The notes under the pieces were generated by a model. The model ran no database searches, was not told the DNA's origin, and worked only from the letters and a program-made list of their open reading frames with translations. The position numbers were made by a program, and so were the translations under genes. Shown here piece after piece: positions 24,240-32,300 of a DNA stretch of 57,293 nt; positions within the stretch are counted from its first letter, which is position 1; each line of letters starts with the position of its first letter. The stretch is from Thermoplasmata archaeon. GTDB lineage: Archaea; Thermoplasmatota; Thermoplasmata; Lutacidiplasmatales; UBA184. The stretch lies in assembly GCA_021809545.1 (NCBI GenBank), contig JAKAYL010000005.1, forward strand, positions 1-57,293, written 5' to 3'.

Positions 24240-25100
24240 CTAGTAGTCGTCCCGCCGCCGGCGCTTGCGGAAGCCGCCCTCGCGGCCGCCTCCGAAGCCT
24301 CCCCGGCTCTCCCGTCGTCCTTCTCCAAAGGAGCGGCCACCGGAGCTCCCGCCGAAGCGCGAACGGAAGCCACCGCCTCCGCCACCACCGCCGCGACCGT
24401 AGCCTCCGCCGCCACCCCGGCCGTAACCGCCGCCACCGCCTCCCCGTCCTTCCTCGCGGCGTCGGGGGAGGGTGAACTTGTTGTCGCACTCGGTGCACAT
24501 GCCGGTGACAGTACCGTCGTCCGAGGTCTCGAACCGGAGCGGAGCTCCGCACAGACGGCATCCCCGCTGGGGTCGTCCGCCGGCACCGCCCATTCCTTGA
24601 CGGAAGGAGGGTCTCCGGTCTCTGCCGCCACCGCCGCCAAATCCTCCTCGTCCGCGGTCCTCACTGAACCGTGGGCGATCGGGAAGCGCCAGCACGAAGC
24701 GGAAGGTGGATCCGCACTCGGAGCACGAACCCTGCACATCGCCCTGGGGATCTTCTTCGAAGGTCAAGGCACCGCCGCAGGATCGGCAACCGGAACGCGC
24801 CCTCTTCGGGCCGTGAGCCCGTCGCCGGGGGCTTTCCTCGGTCTCCTCTCCCTCGTCGTCCTCTTGTTCGTCGTCGTCCTCGTCACCCTCTTCGGGTTCC
24901 TCGGTCTCTTCGCTCGCTGTCTCTTCTTCGTCGGGGAGTCCCTCTTTCCCAGCTTCCTTCTTACCGTCCTGTCCGGGCTTCGGTGTTTCCGCGGCCACCG
25001 TCATGGTGAACCCGCACGCCTCGCACGTACCAACCAGCCTTCCGTTCTCTTCCTGAGAGAAGCTCAATACTTCCCCGCACTCACTGCACACGTTCTTCAC
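24240..25100 (-). CDS. three-zinc-ribbon protein with acidic linker and RGG-rich tail
   Basis: A 286-residue modular protein. Zinc ribbon 1 is at 5-32 ('CSECGEVL', 'CEACGF'). An acidic disordered linker covers about 45-92 ('EEPEEGDEDDDEQEDDEGEE'). Zinc ribbon 2 is near 103-130 ('CRSCGG', 'CSECGS'). An RG/GGG segment follows, then zinc ribbon 3 near 178-207 ('CRLCGAPL', 'CTECDN'). The tail (about 210-286) is nearly all Gly, Arg, Tyr and Phe, with repeated RGGG and YGRGGG units, ending in a basic RKRRRRDD cluster. RGG tails in eukaryotes bind RNA and promote condensation; the same here is inference. The start is a GTG at 25100. A terminator hairpin follows the gene. Confidence 0.8.
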   Translation of the reverse strand: MKNVCSECGEVLSFSQEENGRLVGTCEACGFTMTVAAETPKPGQDGKKEAGKEGLPDEEETASEETEEPEEGDEDDDEQEDDEGEETEESPRRRAHGPKRARSGCRSCGGALTFEEDPQGDVQGSCSECGSTFRFVLALPDRPRFSEDRGRGGFGGGGGRDRRPSFRQGMGGAGGRPQRGCRLCGAPLRFETSDDGTVTGMCTECDNKFTLPRRREEGRGGGGGGYGRGGGGGYGRGGGGGGGGFRSRFGGSSGGRSFGEGRRESRGGFGGGREGGFRKRRRRDDY

Positions 25101-25221
25101 AAAACACGCTCTTTTCGTTCTAGGGCACTCCCGGGTCCTAGATAACGTGCATGCCTAACCCGGGGGCCCCCGCGGGAGGCGGTTGGGAGGGGGAACGGAG
25201 TTCCCGCTCCCGTGGGAAAAA

Positions 25222-25230
25222 CCTTTAACC
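25222..25230 (+). promoter_or_regulatory. TATA box of the 104-aa membrane protein gene
   Basis: CCTTTAACC lies about 23-31 nt before the GTG start at 25253, consistent with a leaderless transcript. Confidence 0.5.
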
Positions 25231-25252
25231 CACCCCCCTACTGGTAGCCTTC

Positions 25253-25567
25253 GTGACGACGGACTCGGAGAATGTCGGGAACCGGAGAGCGGGCTATCTC
25301 ATCGGGGCCTCCTTCCTCATCGTCTTCGGGTTCGGCGTTGGGATCCTGCTCAACATCGTGGCCCACCTTTCGGCCCCTCCCAACGGGGCCCAGTTCTTCT
25401 TCGTGACGATCTACCCTACCTGGGGGCTCTACGCGACCCTGACGCTCATCCTGGGGATCGTGGCCACCTTCGTCGGCCTGGGAATGGTCTGGCTCGGGGT
25501 CAACACCCCGTACGGCCCGCTCTCCCTCATCGACACGGAAGGAAAGCCGAAGGAATCCCCGCACTGA
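25253..25567 (+). CDS. small two-helix membrane protein
   Basis: A 104-residue protein with hydrophobic helices at about 14-36 and 56-82 and a short polar tail. The region between holds 'FFFVTIYPTWGLYATL'. There are no Cys residues or recognisable motifs. The start is a GTG placed by an upstream TATA box. It stands alone between the divergent RGG-protein gene and the convergent thyX. I do not recognise a family. Confidence 0.65.
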   Translation: MTTDSENVGNRRAGYLIGASFLIVFGFGVGILLNIVAHLSAPPNGAQFFFVTIYPTWGLYATLTLILGIVATFVGLGMVWLGVNTPYGPLSLIDTEGKPKESPH

Positions 25568-25633
25568 TCGGGGAAGACTTTCCCGACTCGGTCATCGCAG
25601 CAGGTGTGCTTCGGCCCTTCTGGGAAGGGCGAT

Positions 25634-26584
25634 TCAGGGCTCCTTGCTCAGGGCGCGGAGCCGGGCAAGCTTCGTTAGGAACTCTACCCCTTCCCCGGTC
25701 TTCATGGGCTTTCCGTCCGGGCGGACGAGGGGAAGCCCCGCCTCTTCGCAGGCCTTCCGCTCCTCCGTCCCGCGGAGGATGGCGGCGAGCGCCCGGCGTT
25801 CCCGGTGGCTGAAGGTCTCGGAGTTGAGATCGAAATCCTCGAAGGCCTTGTAGGCGACGGGGACGACCGTCTTCACCATCTCCGCCATGACGGCGGAATA
25901 TTCCCGGATCTCCTCTTGGGCGTGGGGGTCCATGCGGAGCTTCAGGAAATGGAAGAGGTTGTGGAGGTTGATCTTCCAATACCACTCGGTGTAGAACCCG
26001 ACGGGGAGGACGATCCGGGCGATCTCACGGGCGACCCCGAGGCCGAGGAAGGCTTCGTAGCGGCCGTAGGCGTCGTCGTAGACCCCCTGGAGCTCCTTCC
26101 GGAAGGCCGCCACCTCGTCCGGGGGGAGGACCTCATCGGACCTGCCCTGACGGTTCTGGGTGTCCTGCCGGCGAACTGCCTCGGGGCGAGGGACCTCGTA
26201 CTCGTCGGGGACGATGGAGTACCGGGCGCTCGCCTCGTTCACGGAGGCGGTGCGGTGCCGGATCCACTGTCGGGCAACGTAGATCGGGAGCCGGACCAGG
26301 AACTTGAACTCGACCATCTCGAAGGGAGTGGTGTGGTGGTGGCGCATGAGGTAGCGAAGGAGGGCCTCGTCGGAGCGCACGGACTTCGTGCCGAGCCCGT
26401 AGGAGACCCGCGCGGCCTGGACGATGGCCGCGTCGTTGCCCATGTAATCGACCAGGGCCACGAAGCCGTGCTGGAGGACGGGTTTCCGCACTCCGATCAG
26501 GGCGTCCGCCGCCGGGATCGAAGGACGGACCATGGGGGCCACCTGGTGGCTGTCCACCGGGGTGATGCCTTCCTCGTCGGCCAT
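25634..26584 (-). CDS. thyX: flavin-dependent thymidylate synthase
   Basis: Makes dTMP from dUMP using FAD, NADPH and methylenetetrahydrofolate (or an archaeal equivalent carrier). The diagnostic ThyX motif RHRx7S is 'RHRTASVNEASARYS'. 'HHHTTPFEMVEFKF' and 'WYWKINLHNLFHFLKLRMD' supply further flavin and substrate contacts. At 316 residues it is longer than typical (220-260), with an insertion near 130-160 and a C-terminal extension after about 240. The ATG at 26584 lies about 25 bp from the centre of a symmetric promoter shared with pelA. Confidence 0.94.
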   Translation of the reverse strand: MADEEGITPVDSHQVAPMVRPSIPAADALIGVRKPVLQHGFVALVDYMGNDAAIVQAARVSYGLGTKSVRSDEALLRYLMRHHHTTPFEMVEFKFLVRLPIYVARQWIRHRTASVNEASARYSIVPDEYEVPRPEAVRRQDTQNRQGRSDEVLPPDEVAAFRKELQGVYDDAYGRYEAFLGLGVAREIARIVLPVGFYTEWYWKINLHNLFHFLKLRMDPHAQEEIREYSAVMAEMVKTVVPVAYKAFEDFDLNSETFSHRERRALAAILRGTEERKACEEAGLPLVRPDGKPMKTGEGVEFLTKLARLRALSKEP

Positions 26585-26586
26585 GT

Positions 26587-26630
26587 CGGAGGCATAGGTA
26601 CGGGTAATAATAACCGTACTCTTGCCTCCG
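26587..26630. promoter_or_regulatory. symmetric bidirectional promoter of thyX and pelA
   Basis: A 44-bp interrupted palindrome. The outer arms CGGAGGCA (26587-26594) and TGCCTCCG (26623-26630) are perfect. The inner arms GTACGG (26598-26603) and CCGTAC (26614-26619) are also perfect. The centre is the AT-rich TATA-like GTAATAATAA. The ATG of thyX is about 25 bp to the left of the centre and the ATG of pelA about 27 bp to the right, so one TATA core may serve both genes with leaderless transcripts. Confidence 0.65.
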
Positions 26631-26634
26631 TCCG

Positions 26635-27693
26635 ATGAAGGTCCTGGTCTACGACAAGAAGACCCACTTCCTCAAGCTCCGAGTCGAGACGGCGAGCGAC
26701 CTCTGGCGCCTCTCCCGGCTCGTGGTGAAAGGGGACTCGGTGGGGGGATTCACCCACCGGAGGGATCCCGAGGCCCCGGCCGACACTCCGGAGGCGCAGC
26801 GAGAGCGCCGCCCCGTCTTCCTCAGCCTCCGGGTCGAGAAGATCGAGTTCCACGAGTTCACTGGCCATCTTCGCTTCACGGGCCCGATCACGGAGGCCCC
26901 CTTCGATATCGGCCGGCACCACACGCTCGACTTCGAGCAGGGCGCAGACGTCTCCCTGCTGAAGCCCGAGCTCAACGCCTCGGACTGGGCCCTCATCGAC
27001 GAGGGCAAGCGAAGCCTGGGGGAGCCCCGGCTCGTGATCGCCTGCATCGACTGGAGCGAGGGGACCCTCGTCCGCGTCCACGGCCGGACCAACGAGGTGA
27101 TCCAGGAGTTCAACCGTACCGGCACGGGGAAGTACGTTCACGCTCCCGGCGGGAAGAAGGAGAAGGAGAACGAGCAGTACCTGGTGGACATCGTGACCAC
27201 CTTGGAACGGGAGGTCGAGGGGGCGAAGGCGCTCATCTTCTCCGGCCCAGGGTTCTGCAAGGAGAGCCTCTTCCGCCACTGGAAGTCGGCCCCCCGGAAG
27301 GGGCCGGTCCCCCTGGTGGAGGCGACGGCCGAGGCAGGCATGCCCGGCATCCAGGAGCTCCTCCGGTCAGGGAAGGCGGAGAGCGCCCTCTCCGGCTCGC
27401 TCTCGGCCGAGGAGGCGAGAGAGGTCGAGCGTCTGGTGCGCTCCCTCGGGACCGCGGGACTGGCCGCGGTCGGTCCGAAGGAGGTCACCAAGGCCTCGGA
27501 CGCCGGAGCGGTGGAGCGTCTGCTGGTGCTCGACACCCACCTTCGGGAGCCCTCGGTAGCGGAGAGCTTGGACGCCGTCCGCTCCGGGGGAGGGAAGATA
27601 CTGATCGTGCGGCACGAAGGAGAGGCGGGGAAGCGGCTCAAGGGGCTCGGCGGGATCGCCGCGATCCTGCGCTATCCGCTGGCCCTATCGTAG
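26635..27693 (+). CDS. pelA: Pelota, mRNA surveillance factor
   Basis: Archaeal Pelota (Dom34) rescues ribosomes stalled on mRNA, working with aEF1A and ABCE1. The N-terminal Sm-like domain ('MKVLVYDKKTHFLKLRVETA') carries 'DLWRLSRLVVKGDSV'. The middle domain has 'ALIDEGKRSLGEPRLVIACI', and the C-terminal eL30-like domain has 'ERLLVLDTHL' and 'GKILIVRHEGEAGKRL'. The catalytic GGQ of eRF1 is absent, as expected. Length 352 is normal. Its end overlaps the convergent sufD gene by 9 bp. It shares a symmetric promoter with thyX. Confidence 0.95.
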   Translation: MKVLVYDKKTHFLKLRVETASDLWRLSRLVVKGDSVGGFTHRRDPEAPADTPEAQRERRPVFLSLRVEKIEFHEFTGHLRFTGPITEAPFDIGRHHTLDFEQGADVSLLKPELNASDWALIDEGKRSLGEPRLVIACIDWSEGTLVRVHGRTNEVIQEFNRTGTGKYVHAPGGKKEKENEQYLVDIVTTLEREVEGAKALIFSGPGFCKESLFRHWKSAPRKGPVPLVEATAEAGMPGIQELLRSGKAESALSGSLSAEEAREVERLVRSLGTAGLAAVGPKEVTKASDAGAVERLLVLDTHLREPSVAESLDAVRSGGGKILIVRHEGEAGKRLKGLGGIAAILRYPLALS

Positions 27694-29103
27694 TTTCTCG
27701 TCGATGCGGACGTCGGCCGCCTCTTTCCAGGCGGCGCTGCCCGGAAGGAGGGATTCGGTCTCCCCACGCCCGTTCCACGTGGGATGGTGGCCGCCCCAGC
27801 GTCCGTCCAGCAACTGGTAGAGCGCCTGGTCGATCCCTTCCAGGGGGGACTTCGCGAGGGCCGAGGCGAGGAAGCCCTCCACGATCGTCCGGAGCGCCTC
27901 GCCTTCAGGGAAGCCTCGGGACTCCAGGTAGAAGACCTTCTCCGCATCGAGCGGGGCCACGGAAGAGGAGTGGGCGGCCTTCACGTCGTTCGAGGAGAGG
28001 ATCTCCATCCCCGGGGCGGTCTCCGCCCGGGCGGACTTGGAGAGCAGCATCGCATGCTCGGAGAGGTACGAGAAGATCTTCTTCACCGACGGATCGATCC
28101 GCATCATCCCGGTGAAGATCCCTCGGGCCTTGTCCTTGAAGACCCCACGGGAGATGGATTGCCCGCGCGTGTCGTCGGCGTCGTGGAGCACCCGGATCGA
28201 GCTGGAGCAGGACTGGTCCTCGTCCCCGTAGAACACCTGAAGGTCCGTGACCTCCGAACCCTGCTGCTCGAGGCGGGAGAAGTTGCGCACGGTCGTCCGG
28301 AAGCCGTCCATGCCCGAGAAGAGCCAGTAGACGTGGGCGTTCTGGTGGGCCGAGAGGAAGCGGTTGTAGAAGGAGACGGTGGCCCCGTCCGGGGTGTGGT
28401 TGGTCAGGGAAACGATCTCCGAATCCGCACCGGCCACGAGGCTAGTGGAACTGGAGTAGAGGCGGGAGGACGTCTCGGGGGCGCTGGTGTAAACCTCCTC
28501 GCTGTGGAAGACACGGCTCAACCGTCCCGCGTGGAGGACGCGGCGCACCGCCAGGGCCTGTCCCTTCCCGTTCAGCACGGAGATCTCCCGGATGCGCACC
28601 GGGCGGGCGGGGGTGTCCGGGATGACGATGCGGAGCCAGTGGGTGGCCAAGGCGAGGTTCATGGCGCTGAACTTCTCCTCCTTCGGCTGCCCGAGCCCGA
28701 GGAACTGGGAGATCGTGTCGGCCCCCGATTGGAGGAGATCCTCCCGGGTCTGCACTTGGACGCCGGCGGGGCGCGGCCCCTCGGGCCAGTGGACGTGGGT
28801 GCCCTCCGCATCGTGCACCACGAGGATCTCCCTCTTCCCGGCCTGGGGCTGGGGGAAGGAAGACCCCTTGACGAGGGGGGTGACCTCCGAGAGGTCGAAG
28901 TTCACGAGGTGAGCATATTTCTTGTACAGCGGGTCCTTTTCCGCAGGGAGGGCGAGGAAGGCCCGGAGCCCGGCCAACCGTTCTTCCCGGAGGGGACCGG
29001 GTTCGGAGAGGGTTTCGGAGATCGCGGCGGGAAGGGATTCTGAGAACCAGCGGGCGGACCGTGGAGCGGTCCCCGACGTTACGCTCTCCTGTGTTGCGAC
29101 CAT
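27685..29103 (-). CDS. sufD: Fe-S cluster assembly protein SufD
   Basis: A SufB/SufD-family beta-helix protein that works with SufB and SufC in building Fe-S clusters. 'LTNHTPDGATVSFYNRFLSA', 'DDTRGQSISRGVFKDKARGI' and 'NDVKAAHSSSVAPLDAEKVF' are the conserved C-terminal core. The absence of SufB-type N-terminal Cys residues and the divergent N-terminus favour SufD. ATG 29103 gives 472 residues; the ORF-track extension to 29244 overlaps the sufU promoter. No sufB or sufC lies in this window. It is divergent from sufU, 157 bp apart. Confidence 0.85.
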   Translation of the reverse strand: MVATQESVTSGTAPRSARWFSESLPAAISETLSEPGPLREERLAGLRAFLALPAEKDPLYKKYAHLVNFDLSEVTPLVKGSSFPQPQAGKREILVVHDAEGTHVHWPEGPRPAGVQVQTREDLLQSGADTISQFLGLGQPKEEKFSAMNLALATHWLRIVIPDTPARPVRIREISVLNGKGQALAVRRVLHAGRLSRVFHSEEVYTSAPETSSRLYSSSTSLVAGADSEIVSLTNHTPDGATVSFYNRFLSAHQNAHVYWLFSGMDGFRTTVRNFSRLEQQGSEVTDLQVFYGDEDQSCSSSIRVLHDADDTRGQSISRGVFKDKARGIFTGMMRIDPSVKKIFSYLSEHAMLLSKSARAETAPGMEILSSNDVKAAHSSSVAPLDAEKVFYLESRGFPEGEALRTIVEGFLASALAKSPLEGIDQALYQLLDGRWGGHHPTWNGRGETESLLPGSAAWKEAADVRIDEKLR

Positions 29104-29260
29104 GGTTTCACACCTGCCCCGAAGGAGAACCGCGCACTCCCATAGCTTGACCGCGGGCGGGGAAACCGAGCGGCGAATTCTCAGGTGACATTTCGGCTGA
29201 TAGACTTGCGTTAGCTTCATAAACACTTTGAAGCTTCGAATCATACAATCGGTGAGAAAG

Positions 29261-29662
29261 ATGGCTTACGACATGTACCAGGAGAGGATCCTCGAACACT
29301 ATCGCAAGCCGAGGAACTCCGGGCACCTGGAGCATCCCGACCTCTCGGGCGACGAGTCCAATCCCCTCTGCGGGGACCACATCGAGGTGGAGCTCAAGCT
29401 CGATCCCAAGGGTTCCACGGTCGAGGACATACGATTCTCCGGGGACGGATGTGCCATCTCGGTGGCGAGCGCTTCCCTCCTCACCCTCCGGATCAAGGGG
29501 ATGCCGGTGTCCGAGATCGTGAAGCTCACGCAGGAGGACATGGAGAAGCTCGTCGGGGTCCCGCTCTCGCCCGTCCGCATCAAGTGTGCCATGACGTCCT
29601 TCGTCGCTCTGAGCCACGCCCTCTCCAGCCCCAAGGCATCGGCTCCGGCGGAGTCTCATTGA
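29261..29662 (+). CDS. sufU: SufU/IscU-like Fe-S cluster scaffold
   Basis: A 133-residue scaffold on which Fe-S clusters are assembled before transfer. The three conserved Cys are in 'NPLCGDHIEVEL', 'GDGCAISVASASLL' and 'RIKCAMTSFVAL'. 'MYQERILEHYRKPRNSGHLE' is the usual N-terminus. The pattern and short Cys loop match SufU-type scaffolds, which partner with SUF machinery, consistent with the divergent sufD. The ATG at 29261 fits the family and lies about 40 nt after a TTCATAAAC TATA-like box. Its stop codon overlaps the TTG start of a ferredoxin. Confidence 0.9.
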   Translation: MAYDMYQERILEHYRKPRNSGHLEHPDLSGDESNPLCGDHIEVELKLDPKGSTVEDIRFSGDGCAISVASASLLTLRIKGMPVSEIVKLTQEDMEKLVGVPLSPVRIKCAMTSFVALSHALSSPKASAPAESH

Positions 29663-29853
29663 TCAAGGTCGACACCGACGCGTGCTGCCTGTGCGGTCTC
29701 TGTGTGGGGGTCTGCCCACCGGAAGCCCTCGATCTCACGCTGATCCAGCTCAAGGTCCTTCCCAACTGCACGGAATGCGGCTGGTGCGTCCCCTACTGCC
29801 CCGTGGGAGCTCTCTCCGGTGGTAGAAAGGTAAAATTGCGCCGAAGCCCCTAA
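29659..29853 (+). CDS. 2[4Fe-4S] ferredoxin, SufU-coupled
   Basis: A 64-residue ferredoxin with two complete cluster motifs: 'CCLCGLCVGVCPPEA' and 'CTECGWCVPYCPVGA'. No ATG or GTG precedes the first cluster in frame near the sufU end, so the best start is the TTG at 29659, which overlaps the sufU TGA (TTGA). The ORF-track version starting at 29449 is sufU read in another frame. Coupling to sufU suggests it is a first client or an electron donor for cluster assembly. Similar stand-alone ferredoxins in Thermoplasmata sit beside geranylgeranyl reductase; none is seen here. Confidence 0.82.
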   Translation: MIKVDTDACCLCGLCVGVCPPEALDLTLIQLKVLPNCTECGWCVPYCPVGALSGGRKVKLRRSP

Positions 29854-29990
29854 GGGGCGCTGAGAGGATCCCGGGGGGGGACTTCGGGGAGCATAGCCTC
29901 CCCGGAGTTTCCCGGGTAGGGAGGCGCGGTTTGACGAAGGACCAGAGGACCAGCCCGGCACATACCTGCCTGCGCGAAGGGCTGGGATCG
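29843..29990 (+). other. cluster of stable hairpins after the ferredoxin gene
   Basis: The 257-bp gap 29854-30110 has no gene. A short stem GCCCC-TAA-GGGGC overlaps the ferredoxin stop codon. A long hairpin follows: CCCGGGGGG (29870-29878) with TTTCCCGGG (29908-29916), enclosing an 11-bp stem ACTTCGGGGAG/CTCCCCGGAGT with loop CATAGC. Then comes CCAGCCC (29950-29956)/GGGCTGG (29979-29985) enclosing GGCA/TGCC. It may be a structured RNA or a terminator region. It matches no RNA family I recognise. Confidence 0.4.
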
Positions 29991-30110
29991 TCTGAACGAA
30001 CGGGGTGTAGCCTTTTCCTCTTAGTTACCTTCCTCTCGACTTTCCTGTCGCCGCAACCTCCCTGATATGAAATAGCATGGGGTCCTTAATATGGTTTGCA
30101 GTCCCGACGG

Positions 30111-31238
30111 TTAGCGGTCGATCCGACGGAAGATCTCTTCCAGCCGAGGGAGCGGGAGTTCGGTCCGCCAACCGGAGGGGGACGCATGGGTCTCGGTGAT
30201 GCGCGCTCCCTCGGCCCGGACGGCCTCAAAGATGGTCTCCCGGGAGGGTGGGCTCCGAAGATGGAGCCGCTTGGAGAGCACGCCGGTCTCGTGGTAGAAG
30301 AGGCAATCCACCTCCGCCTCGCTCTTGAGCGTGGTGAGGAGCTTGGGGAACGCCTTCTCCTCGCCCGGATGGGCGATCTCGGGAAGGGAGCGTACGAAGT
30401 TCCGGTCGTGGAGCTTACCGGTCCAGAGAGGGCCCGAGGGTCGTGGGTTCAGCAAAGGAGGTCCTTCGTACCCCTCGAACGGTACCTGGGAAACCCCGTG
30501 CTCGCCCGTGGGGTCCCCAGCCAGGATCCGGAAATAGCCCCGTATATGGTAGCCCCCGATGACCGAGAGCTGCGGGACAGCGGTCCGGTTCAGGACCTGC
30601 GCCTCGGCGCGGATCTTGGCGATCAGGATGCGCATGGCGCCTTCCCGGGAGAGGTAGCCCCGCACCGCCCGGGCCCCGTAGCGTGTCAGGCAGGTCTGCG
30701 TCTCCGGCCCTGCGAGGACGGCCATGTCGGTGGCCGTGACGGCCAGCATCCCCCCGTCCACCACTGCCTCCACACCGGCCCTGAGGAAGGGAACGGGAGT
30801 TCCGAAAGGGTCGATGTCGACGAGGTCGAAGCTGCGACGTTCCGGAGCGGTCTCGGCATCGTGCCATCGGGGGACCAGCCGGCCGCTGCCCTCTCTCGCG
30901 GCATTCTGCTCCAGCGTGCGGAAGGCCCCGAGGCTCTGGTCGGTGGCGAGGACGCTCTCGACCGCTTGGGTCTCCGTCAGGAGGCGGAGCCCGCGTACCC
31001 CGGTCGCCGCCAGCGCATCCCAGACCCGGAGCTTGTGGCCTTGCCGGGCCGCCTCGGCCGTGGCCACGGACACCGACATATCCCGGGAGAGGGCCATGGC
31101 GGGGTTGTAGAAGACCGCCCGCCGATGGGCCGGGCCCTTCTGGCCGACCTCATGTTCGGGAAGGAAGAGGTGGGTCGCGCCTTCCTGTTTCAGATCGAGG
31201 GGCCTTTCTTTCGGAGCGAGTGTTTCGGGATCCACCAT
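30111..31238 (-). CDS. trm1: tRNA (guanine26-N2)-dimethyltransferase Trm1
   Basis: Methylates G26 of tRNA twice using S-adenosylmethionine. 'EGATHLFLP' and 'FYNPAMALSRDMSV' are the N-terminal Trm1 blocks. 'VWDALAATGVRGLRLL' is the SAM-binding motif. The catalytic 'DIDPFGTPVPFL' and 'TATDMAVLAG' follow. The C-terminal domain contains 'GGYHIRGYFRI', typical of archaeal and eukaryal Trm1. Length 375 is normal. Its ATG at 31238 lies 48 bp inside the end of nmd3, so the two are co-transcribed and probably co-translated. It is the last gene of the minus-strand cluster. Confidence 0.94.
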   Translation of the reverse strand: MVDPETLAPKERPLDLKQEGATHLFLPEHEVGQKGPAHRRAVFYNPAMALSRDMSVSVATAEAARQGHKLRVWDALAATGVRGLRLLTETQAVESVLATDQSLGAFRTLEQNAAREGSGRLVPRWHDAETAPERRSFDLVDIDPFGTPVPFLRAGVEAVVDGGMLAVTATDMAVLAGPETQTCLTRYGARAVRGYLSREGAMRILIAKIRAEAQVLNRTAVPQLSVIGGYHIRGYFRILAGDPTGEHGVSQVPFEGYEGPPLLNPRPSGPLWTGKLHDRNFVRSLPEIAHPGEEKAFPKLLTTLKSEAEVDCLFYHETGVLSKRLHLRSPPSRETIFEAVRAEGARITETHASPSGWRTELPLPRLEEIFRRIDR

Positions 31239-32284
31239 GCCTCCCCTTTGTCGACGATGACCGAGACCTCGACCTCCCGCAGCTCCTCTTCACTGAGCGG
31301 GTTCCGCAACCTCAGCTTGTCCCCGGATACCGGGTGGAGGACCACCGAGGGATCCTCAGGAACGACCAGGGCACGAAGCACGCGGTCTCGCGCCGCCACG
31401 ATACGGGCCCCGGACTCCGTCTCGGTGGTGGGCAGTGTCTCCTGCTCCCCGGTGGCGATATCCAGGATCCGGAGCTTGTCGCCGAGCCGGCGTTTGAGCT
31501 GCTTGAGCTTTCCCTGGCTCTCGAAGAAGTCTCCCGGGAGGAGGGCGGGGAAGCGGAGGAGGACGGTGGTCCGGTAGATCTGCCGGCCATCCTTGACCCC
31601 CCACAGGGACGCGGAGTCCTTGGTCCGGGCCCCGCTATGGCTCTTGATCTCCCTCGCCACCGACTTGGCGGTGGTCGTGTCCGTGAAGTAGACATCGATC
31701 CCTTCCTTGAGGTCTTCCTCCCAAGCGATGGCCTCGGACCAGACGCGGGGGGCGCCCGCAAGGAAGTGGCCCCAGTAGCGTTGGATGTCGGTGCGGAAGT
31801 CGGCGGTGCTGCGGTGGAGGTTGCCCTCCTCGGTGTCCCGGAACTGCAGCTTGGCGGTGAAGTACCGCCCTCCCCGGCGGGTGCAGGCCGGGCAGGTCTG
31901 GTGCGAGACCTTGAGCTCCGTGTTGACGAGGACTTCGAAGGACGAGCCCCCCAGTTCCAGGGTGGCCGTGCCGGCGAACTGCCGCAGCTTCGGGTTCTGT
32001 CCCGACTCTTCCCACGTGAGCGACTTGAGGATGAAGGGGGGGTTCACCTTGAGGTGGATCTCGACGTCCTTGCTGTGGAAGAACCCGGGGGGCGGGCCCT
32101 TCTCCCAGTGCCGGCCGTACTCCCGGCCCCCGCAGAAGGGGCACAGCACGACCCGGACCCTGGGGGGAAGCTCGATGGGTGGGCTCCTCTCCCGGAAGCA
32201 GTCCACGCACAGGGCATCGAAGAGCTCTACGCCGGCCTTGCCGCAGACCACGCAAAAGGCTCCCGAGGGTTGGCGTTCTTCCAT
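31190..32284 (-). CDS. nmd3: NMD3-like 60S/50S export and ribosome-associated factor
   Basis: Archaeal homologue of the eukaryotic ribosome large-subunit export adaptor. The N-terminal zinc-binding part has two Cys pairs, 'CVVCGKAGVELFDALCVDCF', plus 'VLCPFCGGREY' and a further pair 'CPACTRRGGRY'. 'SREIKSHSGARTKDSASLWG'-like sequence ('AREIKSHSGA', 'KDSASLWGVKDGR') is diagnostic of NMD3. In archaea its role in ribosome biogenesis is presumed. Length 364 is normal for archaea. It sits between DUF424 and trm1 in a tight operon. Confidence 0.92.
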   Translation of the reverse strand: MEERQPSGAFCVVCGKAGVELFDALCVDCFRERSPPIELPPRVRVVLCPFCGGREYGRHWEKGPPPGFFHSKDVEIHLKVNPPFILKSLTWEESGQNPKLRQFAGTATLELGGSSFEVLVNTELKVSHQTCPACTRRGGRYFTAKLQFRDTEEGNLHRSTADFRTDIQRYWGHFLAGAPRVWSEAIAWEEDLKEGIDVYFTDTTTAKSVAREIKSHSGARTKDSASLWGVKDGRQIYRTTVLLRFPALLPGDFFESQGKLKQLKRRLGDKLRILDIATGEQETLPTTETESGARIVAARDRVLRALVVPEDPSVVLHPVSGDKLRLRNPLSEEELREVEVSVIVDKGEAWWIPKHSLRKKGPSI

Positions 32285-32300
32285 GAGGTGTCCGTTACGT

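Noticed and set aside
24102-25145. 347-aa plus-strand ORF over the RGG-protein gene
   Set aside because: The minus-strand frame has ordered Cys pairs of zinc ribbons; the plus frame is Ala/Ser low complexity, an antisense shadow.
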